A DNA stretch of 64,000 nt from an uncultured Verrucomicrobiota bacterium (GTDB lineage Bacteria > Verrucomicrobiota > Verrucomicrobiia > Opitutales > Opitutaceae): the NCBI GenBank assembly GCA_903898675.1, contig CAIUGM010000038.1:1-64000 (forward strand), read 5' to 3'. Below the pieces are notes generated by a model. It searched no databases. It was not told the DNA's origin and saw nothing but the letters and a program-made list of their open reading frames with translations. The translations under genes and the position numbers were made by a program. Each line of letters opens with the position of its first letter. Position 1 is the first letter of the stretch. This document shows, piece by piece, positions 9,369-17,494 of this stretch.

Positions 9369-11273
9369 CTACAATTGGAGCGGCAGGCCGATCTCGATGA
9401 TCTGCGAGGGCGTGATCTGGTAATAGTCCTTCGCGGGGCGCGCGTTCCGGCTGAGGAAGCCGTAGAGGCTCTTCTGCCATTCCCACATGCGGGCGTTGCC
9501 GCCGGAGATGATCATCTCGCGGTTGAAGAAATACGTCGCGGCCTGGGGATTGATCGGCACGCCCGCCGCCTTGGCCTTCTGCAGGAGGTCGCCGACATTG
9601 GGCGACTGCATGTAGCCGTACCGGCCGGTGACCCGCCACATGCCCTCGCCGATTTCGCGGAGCGTGAGCTGTTCGCCGTCGGCCACGGTCGGGACATCGT
9701 CGGTGATGATGCTGAGCAGCACGACGATCCGGTGCAGGCAGCGGTTGGACTTCACGTGGTGCAGCAGCGCGATCGGCGTGCCCGTGGGCGAACCGACCAT
9801 GAAGACGGCGGCGCCGTTGACGCGGCTGATGTGCTTGCTGCGGGCGATGCTGGTCAGCTCCGCCTCGGTGACATTGTTGCCGTACACCCGCCGGAAGATT
9901 TCCTCGCGGCCGGTTTTCCACGTGTGCATGACGGCCAGCACGATGGCGCCGATGGCCAGCGGGAACCAGCCGCCGTCGGCCAGCTTGTGGGCGTTCGAGG
10001 AGAAAAACGCGAAGTCGACGAGGAAAAACAGGCCGCAAATGGGGAGGGCGGCCCAGACCGACCAGCCGCGGTTGTGGCGGGCGACAAGGTAGTAGGCGAT
10101 GGTGGTGATGCCCATGGTGCCCGTGACCGCGATGCCGTAGGCCGACGCCAGGTGCGCGCTGGAGCCGAAGGCGATGACCGTGAGGATGGCGCCGATGGCG
10201 AGCAGGGTGTTGACGAACGGCACGTAGATCTGCCCGGCGTGCTGCGCGTTGGTGTAGTTGATCTTCAGCCGCGGAAAATAACCGAGTTGAATGGCCTGGC
10301 GGGTGAGGGAGTACGCGCCGGAGATCAGCGCCTGGCTGGCGATCACGGCGGCGATGATCGAGAGCACCGTCAGGCCGAGCCGCATCAGGCCGGCCGGCGC
10401 CATGGCGAAGAACGGATTCTCCACCGAGAGCGGATGCAGCAGGATGTAGGAGCCCTGGCCAAAGTAGTTCAGGATCAGCGCGGGGAACGCCATGCCGTAC
10501 CACGCAAACGCGATGAAGCGGCGGCCGAAGTGCCCCATGTCGGCGTAGAGGGCCTCGGCACCCGTGATGGCCAGCACGATCGAGCCGAGCAGCGTCGCCA
10601 CCTGCGTGGGCGGATGATGCAGCAGGGCGAACGCATAGACCGGATTGAGCGCCTTCAGGACCGCGGGATATTGGTAGAGATGCCAGCTGCCCAGGGCGGC
10701 AAGCGTGGTGAACCAGATCAGCATCAATGGCCCGAAGACGCGGCCGATGCTCTTGGTGCCCTTGTGCTGAAACCAGAAGAGCAGCGCGAGAATCACGCAC
10801 GCCATCGGGACGATGTAGGGTGTGAAGGCCGGGCTGATGGCGTTGAAGCCTTCCGCGGCGCCGAGCACGGAAATCGCCGGGGTGATGATGCCGTCGCCGT
10901 ACAGCAGGGCGGCGCCGATCAGGATCATGATGACCGCGGGCCCGAGGCCCCGGCGGTTGCCGGTGTCGCGCGCCTTGCCGTCCTTCCCGGTGTGGATCAA
11001 CGCGAGCAGGGCAAAGATTCCGCCTTCGCCGTGGTTGTCGGCGCGCATGACAAACCAGATGTACTTCACGCTGACCACCAGCATGAGGGACCAGAAAATC
11101 AGGGAGAGCACCCCGAGCACCCCGTCGGCCTGGCTGACCGCCGGCAGGTGGTCCATGCACTCGCGCATCGTGTACAGCGGGCTGGTGCCGATGTCGCCAA
11201 ACACCACCCCGAGGGCCCCAAGGGTCAGGCCGGCACTGGCGAGCTTGCTGAACTTGGGCGGAGTATGGCTCAT
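9369..11273 (-). CDS. kup: KUP/HAK/KT family potassium transporter
   Basis: LTLGALGVVFGDIGTSPLYTMRE, VKYIWFVMRADNHGEGGIFALLALI, GDGIITPAISVLGAAEG; multi-TM. Confidence 0.93.
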   Translation of the reverse strand: MSHTPPKFSKLASAGLTLGALGVVFGDIGTSPLYTMRECMDHLPAVSQADGVLGVLSLIFWSLMLVVSVKYIWFVMRADNHGEGGIFALLALIHTGKDGKARDTGNRRGLGPAVIMILIGAALLYGDGIITPAISVLGAAEGFNAISPAFTPYIVPMACVILALLFWFQHKGTKSIGRVFGPLMLIWFTTLAALGSWHLYQYPAVLKALNPVYAFALLHHPPTQVATLLGSIVLAITGAEALYADMGHFGRRFIAFAWYGMAFPALILNYFGQGSYILLHPLSVENPFFAMAPAGLMRLGLTVLSIIAAVIASQALISGAYSLTRQAIQLGYFPRLKINYTNAQHAGQIYVPFVNTLLAIGAILTVIAFGSSAHLASAYGIAVTGTMGITTIAYYLVARHNRGWSVWAALPICGLFFLVDFAFFSSNAHKLADGGWFPLAIGAIVLAVMHTWKTGREEIFRRVYGNNVTEAELTSIARSKHISRVNGAAVFMVGSPTGTPIALLHHVKSNRCLHRIVVLLSIITDDVPTVADGEQLTLREIGEGMWRVTGRYGYMQSPNVGDLLQKAKAAGVPINPQAATYFFNREMIISGGNARMWEWQKSLYGFLSRNARPAKDYYQITPSQIIEIGLPLQL

Positions 11274-11431
11274 GAAAGGCTGGGATAGTGGTAGCCAGCT
11301 GCCTGCCACTCCAAGCAGTATTACCGGCATAGCCAAATACAGCTTGACCCGTCGGTGGCCGCACCGCCAGGCCGTCTTGCGGCAGGGCAAAAACATTTGC
11401 GGCGCGGGGCTTATCACCCACTGTCGGTTTC

Positions 11432-12265
11432 ATGCGCCCCGCCTGGAAAACCGCCAAGAAATTTGAGGACATCCTCTACGTCAAAGCCGCCGGCATGGCG
11501 AAGATCACCATCAACCGGCCCGAGAAGCGCAACGCCTTCCGCCCGCAGACGGTGGACGAGATGCACGCCGCGCTCCTCGATGCCCGCGAGGACCAGTCCA
11601 TTGGCGTGGTCTTCCTGACCGGCGCGGGTCCCGCAAAGGACGGCAAGTACGCCTTCTGCGCCGGCGGCGACCAATCCGTGCGTGGCCACGGCGGCTACAT
11701 CGATGGCCAGGGCGTGCCCCGGCTGAACGTGCTCGAGGTCCAGAAACTCATCCGCTCGATGCCGAAGGTGGTGGTCGCCCTCGTGGCGGGCTACGCGATC
11801 GGCGGCGGCCACGTGCTCCACGTCATGTGCGATCTCACCATCGCGGCGGACAACGCCATCTTCGGCCAGGTGGGCCCGAAGATGGGCAGCTTTGACGGGG
11901 GCTTCGGCTCCAGCTACCTTGCCCGCATGGTCGGCCAGAAGAAGGCGCGGGAAATCTGGTTTCTCTGCCGCCAGTACAACGCCACGGAGGCCCTCGCCAT
12001 GGGGCTCGTCAACAAGGTCGTGCCGGTCAAGGACCTCGAGGCCGAGGGCGTCGCGTGGGCGCAGGAGATCCTGCAGCGCAGCCCGCTCGCCATCCGTTGC
12101 CTGAAGTCGGCGTTCAACGCCGAACTCGACGGCCAGAGCGGCATTCAGGAGCTGGCGGGGAACGCCACGATGCTTTATTACATGACCGAGGAAGCGAAGG
12201 AGTTCATGACCGCCCAGAAGGAAAAACGGAAGCCGAAGGCGGAGAAGTTTCCCTGGCTGCCCTGA
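11432..12265 (+). CDS. menB: 1,4-dihydroxy-2-naphthoyl-CoA synthase
   Basis: Crotonase fold: [87 protein letters not shown] typical of MenB. Confidence 0.93.
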   Translation: MRPAWKTAKKFEDILYVKAAGMAKITINRPEKRNAFRPQTVDEMHAALLDAREDQSIGVVFLTGAGPAKDGKYAFCAGGDQSVRGHGGYIDGQGVPRLNVLEVQKLIRSMPKVVVALVAGYAIGGGHVLHVMCDLTIAADNAIFGQVGPKMGSFDGGFGSSYLARMVGQKKAREIWFLCRQYNATEALAMGLVNKVVPVKDLEAEGVAWAQEILQRSPLAIRCLKSAFNAELDGQSGIQELAGNATMLYYMTEEAKEFMTAQKEKRKPKAEKFPWLP

Positions 12266-12276
12266 GTTTCGCTGCC

Positions 12277-12996
12277 TTGCATCCGGCTTTTGCGCAAACC
12301 GACCACCGGCCCTGGCCGCTGCCGGGGAAACCCTGGGCGTGGCAGCAGGTGTGGCTCGATCTCCTCTTCGTTCACTTTGAGGCGGACCCGGCGGAGCTGC
12401 GTGCGCGGCTGCCCCGCGGGCTCGAGCTGGACCTGTTCGAGGGCAAGGCGTGGATCGGGGTGGTTCCGTTCCGGATGCAGGGCGTGACCAAGCGGGGCTG
12501 GCCGGCGCCGGCGTTCACGTCTGATTTCCCCGAAATCAATGTCCGGACCTATGTCACCGACGGACGGAAAAGGGGCGTGTGGTTTCTGAGCCTCGACGCG
12601 GGCAGTCACCTGGCGGTGCAGATGGCGCGGTGGTTTTTCCACCTCCCGTATTTCCACGCCCGGATGACGGCAATCGATGCTGCCGGCGTTTATCGCTACG
12701 CTTCGCGCCGACCCGGGCATGAATTTGTAGCGGAGTACCGGCCGGGTCAGACCGCGGTCAGCCGGCCGGGCAGTTTTGCGCACTGGGCGACAGAACGGTA
12801 CTGCCTTTACACCGTAACGCGCGCCGGGGTGCTCCTTCGCGCGGAAATCCAGCATCCGCCGTGGCCGTTACAGCAGGCGCAACTCGCCATCCAGGTCAAT
12901 ACACTGGCCGAGGTGCGGCTCGGCGCCATGCATCCCGAAATTTTGTTCGCCAAGCGAGTCGACGTGGTGGTCTGGCCGTTGGAGCAACTGAACTGA
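12277..12996 (+). CDS. YqjF-like DUF2071 family protein (start uncertain, probably non-ATG)
   Basis: WLDLLFVHFEADPAELRARLPRGLELDLFEGKAWIGVVPFRMQG...GVWFLSLDAGSHLAVQMARWFFHLPYFHARM matches the recalled DUF2071 pattern. The reading frame runs upstream into menB, so the start is inferred. Confidence 0.7.
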   Translation: MHPAFAQTDHRPWPLPGKPWAWQQVWLDLLFVHFEADPAELRARLPRGLELDLFEGKAWIGVVPFRMQGVTKRGWPAPAFTSDFPEINVRTYVTDGRKRGVWFLSLDAGSHLAVQMARWFFHLPYFHARMTAIDAAGVYRYASRRPGHEFVAEYRPGQTAVSRPGSFAHWATERYCLYTVTRAGVLLRAEIQHPPWPLQQAQLAIQVNTLAEVRLGAMHPEILFAKRVDVVVWPLEQLN

Positions 12997-13095
12997 GGCA
13001 TCGCCGATCCAGGCACTCCCACGGTCTATCGAGGCGGAACGCGCATCGAGGTTTCGATCCGATTGCGGTGGAGCGTGAACGTTCGACCCGGGCGC

Positions 13096-14301
13096 CTAGC
13101 CCAGGGTCACGCGGGCATCCAGCGGCAGGTCGACGTGAATCAGGCTGCGATTTGCGGCGCCGCGGTCGGGGCCCTTTAGGCAAAAACCATAGGACTCGCC
13201 CAAGGCGATGTGGTTGGCCGTGTTTTCATCCAGCAGTGCATGACGGAAGAGACGGCCGGAACGGCCGAGTGACGTCGGGTGCGGCACAAGGGCGACCTCG
13301 CCCAGCCGGACCGCTCCCTCGTCCGTCGCCAGCAGTTGCTCCAGCAGCGGGGCGTTACGCCGGGCCGCGGCCGCGGTCACCTGTCCCGCCTTAAACTCAA
13401 GCTCGATGCCGGCAATCTCGACGCCGCCGAAGTTGACCGGCCGCGCCACCCGCACCTTGCCGTGGGCGGAGTCCCGGCCGGGCAGGGTGAAGATTTCCTC
13501 GGTCGGTAGATTCGCAACAAACTCCACGCCGGTCCTGGTGGTCAGCTGCGCCGTGCACCAGACGTGACCGGCGGGCAACGTGACCGTGAGGTCGGTGCCG
13601 TCACCCTGAAAACGCACGGTCCGGTGGCGCTGGGCGTTCAACTGGTCCCGCGTCAGCCGCAATCCGGCCAGGTGAGTTCGCCAGGCGGCGAGGGCGTCGG
13701 CCGTCAGTGCGTTGGCGCCCGTGGGCGTCAGCCCAATCCGGCAGGCCGCAAATACCTCCGACCACAGCGCGTCCAGTCGCTGCGGCTCAGTCAGGTCGTC
13801 ATAAACCGCCTGAGCCCACTCAGGTGAGGGAGCCGGGGCCACGGTCCAGTTGGTGGCACCGTTCATCAGCATCTGGGCCACCGGGCCGAAGTATTCCCAG
13901 CCGATGCGGCGCAGCTCCGCGACCTGCTCGGCCGCGACGCCGTCCAGCAGGGTGGGCTGGCTGCCCTGCAGGAAGAGCAGCGCGTCCCCGTTGCTCACGT
14001 ACTGCCGCATCGTCACGGCATGCTTTTCCACGAGCCGGGCGAAGCCGCGCCAGTCCTGGCGCGCGGCAAAGTCCCGGAGCTGTTGGCTGTCGCCCCAGAT
14101 GATTTCGACGGCGGCCGGGACGCAGCCTGCGCCGCTGGCGGCGGCCCGGACCTCGTCCACGATGACTTCCGCACTGCGGGCGACGCCCTGCAATTCGTAC
14201 GGTTCCGCGATGAGCAGCCGCTGGCCGGGCTGGTGGTTCAGGCCGATGCGTACGATCACCTCGGCGAAGGCGCGGAGCCGGGGAGCGAAGTCAGGCAGCA
14301 T
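13096..14301 (-). CDS. M29 family (AmpS/AmpT-like) aminopeptidase
   Basis: VRIGLNHQPGQRLLIAEPYELQGVARSAEVIVDEV, GTDLTVTLPAGHVWCTAQLTTRTGVEFVANLPTEEIFTLPGRDSAHGKV, IALGESYGFCLKG. Confidence 0.85.
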   Translation of the reverse strand: MLPDFAPRLRAFAEVIVRIGLNHQPGQRLLIAEPYELQGVARSAEVIVDEVRAAASGAGCVPAAVEIIWGDSQQLRDFAARQDWRGFARLVEKHAVTMRQYVSNGDALLFLQGSQPTLLDGVAAEQVAELRRIGWEYFGPVAQMLMNGATNWTVAPAPSPEWAQAVYDDLTEPQRLDALWSEVFAACRIGLTPTGANALTADALAAWRTHLAGLRLTRDQLNAQRHRTVRFQGDGTDLTVTLPAGHVWCTAQLTTRTGVEFVANLPTEEIFTLPGRDSAHGKVRVARPVNFGGVEIAGIELEFKAGQVTAAAARRNAPLLEQLLATDEGAVRLGEVALVPHPTSLGRSGRLFRHALLDENTANHIALGESYGFCLKGPDRGAANRSLIHVDLPLDARVTLG

Positions 14302-14316
14302 CGGGCGAGTGGGTCA

Positions 14317-14490
14317 GAAATCGCGGAAGCACGGAAGAGCGGAAGTACGGAGATAGATATGGATTATCATTTGGTATAAGGAGGGGATTTCTCATTCATA
14401 TCGATCAGCGCAATGAGAGGATGTCTGATGAAATCCCCGGCTCGCTTCACTCATTCAGCGTTTCCGTTCTTCCGCGCTTCCGCGATTTCC
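14317..14490. repeat. Inverted-repeat island with GCGGAAGCACGGAAGAGCGGAAG-type arms
   Basis: Left arm gaaatcgcggaagcacggaagagcggaag (14317..); right arm tttccgttcttccgcgcttccgcgatttcc (14461-14490) is its near reverse complement. Confidence 0.7.
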
Positions 14491-15021
14491 TCAGTGTTGC
14501 ACCAAGCGGGCGATCAACCGGGCCGACTCAACGGGGGACTGGACTTCGGTGTCGATTTGCAGGTCGGTCCGCGGGATCAAGGGTGAATTGAACGTGCCGG
14601 CCGCACGGAGCTGGCGGTAGAACGGCAGATCGGTCAGCTTCTTGAAGCCCTGCCGCTGGCTCGTCGCCAGCCGGGCCTCGATCGCCGTTTCGCTGGCGCA
14701 CAATTGAACGGAAACAACCCGGACATGCCGCTGCGGCAACTCCCCGAAGATCCAGTCGATGAATTCCTGCGGGACTGTGTTCTCCGGATTGAACGTGAAG
14801 ATCACATTGGCCCCGCCACTCGCGGCCGCGGCGGAAAGGTGCGCCCGCCAGCGTTCGTCGCGGAGTCGCACAAAGCCCGGGGTGCCGAAGGCGTGGAGCT
14901 TGAGGACTTCGTCCACGACCAGATGATTGTGATAGAACTCGAACCCGGTGAGCCCCGCGAGTTCCCGGCCGACCGTGAATTTGCCGGTGGCGGGATCGCC
15001 GTGGAGGAAGACGAGGATCAT
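14491..15021 (-). CDS. P-loop NTPase/kinase-like protein (shikimate-kinase-like fold)
   Basis: MILVFLHGDPATGKFTVGRELAGLTGFEFYHNHLVVDEV: Walker A GDPATGKFT at the N-terminus. Confidence 0.65.
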   Translation of the reverse strand: MILVFLHGDPATGKFTVGRELAGLTGFEFYHNHLVVDEVLKLHAFGTPGFVRLRDERWRAHLSAAAASGGANVIFTFNPENTVPQEFIDWIFGELPQRHVRVVSVQLCASETAIEARLATSQRQGFKKLTDLPFYRQLRAAGTFNSPLIPRTDLQIDTEVQSPVESARLIARLVQH

Positions 15022-16139
15022 GACGCCGCCCCCGCCTGCACCTCCAGCAGGATGGCGTCATGCAGGTTGTTGCTCAGGTAGGTGTAGGTCACCGTCCCAT
15101 AGCCACCCTGGCCCCAGTCCGGTCCGTAGGAATTTTTGAAGATGAAAACCGCGTCCTCGATCCGCCCGGTCGCCGACTTGTACCCGACGAGGGTGACGGC
15201 ATGCCCGATCCCATCCTGCGGTTTTTGCCGGTCGAGGTAGCCGCCCCGCATGGAGCGGTAATTTGGCCAGGCGAGGCCGACCGGCACGGGAATGCCCAGG
15301 TTGAGGGCCTGGATGATGTTGTTCAGCCGCGTGCCGGCGTCGCGGCCGGGGAGCAGCTCGATGAAAACGCGCTGGTGGCTGCGGGCCTCGGCGACCACGG
15401 CGGGCGGCGGTTCCGTGATGGCGGAAATCTTGCTCCCAAAGGTGTTGGGCATGCTGGCCTGGAGCGGAATGCCATAGGCGCGCAGCGCGGCCACCACCTC
15501 GGAGAGCGCAAAGCCCTCGTCGTTGTCCTCCCCGCCCTCCGTCGCCGCCGCGCCCGGGGCGGGCAGGCGCTGGACGGTCTTCCGCACGGCCCAGCTCAGG
15601 TATTCCTCGGAGAATTTTTCCGCGTGGCCCGCGAGCTCGGCGTTTTGGAATTCCAGCGCGCTGACGACGGCGAAGATCGCGCAGCTGGGCCGCCGGCCCT
15701 GGCTTTTGACGCCCAGTTCCAGTTCGAAGAACTTCGGCCGCAGATCGACCTCACCCTGCACGAGGGCGGGCTGCCCGAATTTTTGCAGCAAGGTCTCGTA
15801 CTTGGACTTCGCCGGGTGCGGGACGACCTTGGCCGGCCGGGCCTGGGCCGGCAGCGCGACGTCCACGGCCGCATCGGCCGCGGGATCGTAATGAAAGCGG
15901 GCCTGCCATTCCGGGCCGAGGTCGCGCAGGCGGATCGAGGCCAGGCCGCCCGCGTGCAGGATCACCAGGGTGTGGGCGTTGACCGAGCGCACTTCCACGT
16001 GGTGGTAGGTGACCGGACCGACGGGAAGGGAGTCGACCTTGCTCCCGGGGCCGAACGTCGCGTCCGCACCCGCGACCTGGATGCCCGTGGCGAGCCAGCC
16101 GAGGCAGACTAAAATTATAAGACTGAAGCGGTGGCTCAT
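15018..16139 (-). CDS. C1A (papain-like) cysteine peptidase family protein, secreted
   Basis: N-terminal hydrophobic segment; VKSQGRRPSCAIFAVVSALE (Cys region), GIGHAVTLVGYKS (His region), FIFKNSYGPDWGQGGYG (Asn region). Confidence 0.8.
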   Translation of the reverse strand: MSHRFSLIILVCLGWLATGIQVAGADATFGPGSKVDSLPVGPVTYHHVEVRSVNAHTLVILHAGGLASIRLRDLGPEWQARFHYDPAADAAVDVALPAQARPAKVVPHPAKSKYETLLQKFGQPALVQGEVDLRPKFFELELGVKSQGRRPSCAIFAVVSALEFQNAELAGHAEKFSEEYLSWAVRKTVQRLPAPGAAATEGGEDNDEGFALSEVVAALRAYGIPLQASMPNTFGSKISAITEPPPAVVAEARSHQRVFIELLPGRDAGTRLNNIIQALNLGIPVPVGLAWPNYRSMRGGYLDRQKPQDGIGHAVTLVGYKSATGRIEDAVFIFKNSYGPDWGQGGYGTVTYTYLSNNLHDAILLEVQAGAAS

Positions 16140-16230
16140 GGCGGGGTGACTTGTTGCAACTTACGCAACCGGTGGAGTCAGGCAAGCCCGGGGCATTTGA
16201 ACAAGACCACAGCCCTGGATCGGGCATTGC

Positions 16231-16286
16231 TTTGTCGCGGTCGTCGTCAGACGGCTGGCGCCAGCGACCTTGCGGCCACTGCTACA
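16231..16286. repeat. Interspersed palindromic element, degraded copy (GTCGTCAGACGGCTGGCGCCAGC family)
   Basis: Shares the GTCGTCAGAC.G.TGGCGCCAGC core with 39504-39555 and ends ...GCTAC. Confidence 0.65.
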
Positions 16287-16361
16287 TCCAAGCCGGGGCC
16301 GTTCGACGCAGCTCAGCTTACGGTCGGCAACAAGCTCCGGCGCATCGGAAACACCGATAAT

Positions 16362-16389
16362 GAAAAACGCCACCCGGTTGGGTGGCGTT
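16362..16389 (-). terminator. Rho-independent terminator downstream of fba
   Basis: Perfect 10-bp stem AACGCCACCC-AACC-GGGTGGCGTT followed by TTTC on the minus strand. Confidence 0.85.
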
Positions 16390-16412
16390 GCAGCTTGAAC
16401 CGGGGAGCCGGC

Positions 16413-17363
16413 TTACTTGCCCAGGCTCTTGCGGAGATCGTCGAGCTGGCCGGCGGAACCGAGGAGGACGTTGCGGCTGGCGATGAACTTCGCGTATTCC
16501 TCGATGAAGATCTTGCCCGGCGGGCGGAAGTCGAACTCCTTGGGATTGTCGCGGAAGAACTCGCGGTGCACGCGGGTCCAGACCAGGCGGCCGTCCGTAT
16601 CGATGTTGATCTTGGTGACGCCGAGCTTGGCGGCGGGCAGGTACTCGTTCACGTCGACGCCCATCGAGCCGGCGATCTGGCCGCCGGCGGCGTTGATGCG
16701 GGCCACCTCGTCCTGCGGGACGGAGGAGGAACCGTGCATGACCAGCGGGTAGCCGGGCAGACGGGCCTGGATCTTGGTGAGGACGTCAAAATGGAGGGAC
16801 TGCTTGCCCTTGAACTTGAAGGCGCCGTGGGAGGTGCCGATGGCGCAGGCGAGGGAGTCGCAGCCGGTCTTCTTAACGAAGTCCTCGGCCTCGGCCGGGT
16901 CCGTGAGGCACGCATTGCCTTCCTCGACCTTGATGTCCTCCTCGACGCCGCCCAGCATGCCGAGCTCGGCCTCGACGGAGATGCCCTTGGCGTGGGCCTT
17001 GTCGACCACGCGCTTGGTGATCGCGACGTTCTCCTCGAACTTGTCGTGCGAGGCATCGATCATGACGGAACTGAAAAAGCCCGAGTTGATGCAATCGTAG
17101 CAGGTCTCCTCGTCACCATGGTCGAGGTGGACGGCAAAGATGGCCTCCGGGAAAATTTCGCCCGCGGCGCGGATGACGGCCTCCAGCATGCGCTTGTCGG
17201 TGTACTTGCGCGCACCCTTGGAAATCTGGATGATGAACGGCGCCTTGGACGAGATGGCTCCCTTGAAGAGACCCATGGCCTGCTCGGCGTTGTTGATGTT
17301 GTAGGCACCGACGGCGTACTTGCCATAGGCGTGTTTGAAGAGCTGGGCGGTTGTGACGATCAT
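16413..17363 (-). CDS. fba: Class II fructose-bisphosphate aldolase
   Basis: YAVGAYNINNAEQAMGLFKGA, FAVHLDHGDEETCYDCINSGFFSSVMIDASHDKFEENV, LVMHGSSSVPQDEV, GVTKINIDTDGRL. Confidence 0.93.
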   Translation of the reverse strand: MIVTTAQLFKHAYGKYAVGAYNINNAEQAMGLFKGAISSKAPFIIQISKGARKYTDKRMLEAVIRAAGEIFPEAIFAVHLDHGDEETCYDCINSGFFSSVMIDASHDKFEENVAITKRVVDKAHAKGISVEAELGMLGGVEEDIKVEEGNACLTDPAEAEDFVKKTGCDSLACAIGTSHGAFKFKGKQSLHFDVLTKIQARLPGYPLVMHGSSSVPQDEVARINAAGGQIAGSMGVDVNEYLPAAKLGVTKINIDTDGRLVWTRVHREFFRDNPKEFDFRPPGKIFIEEYAKFIASRNVLLGSAGQLDDLRKSLGK

Positions 17364-17494
17364 GGTAGGAAAGTTGCATCACTATCCGGCCAGATCGCGC
17401 GAGCGACAAGATTTATTCCGGCCAATCCGGCGATATGTGACACAGCCACTTATGCGAAGCCTTCCGCAATAAATGCGGCGACGCCCCGCGCCGG

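Noticed and set aside
9327-11288. 653-aa plus-strand ORF opposite kup
   Set aside because: Antisense shadow ORF of kup; no recognisable motifs.
9181-11472. 763-aa minus-strand ORF in an alternative frame across kup
   Set aside because: Overlaps the clear Kup frame; translation is low-complexity Arg/His/Pro-rich without recognisable domains.
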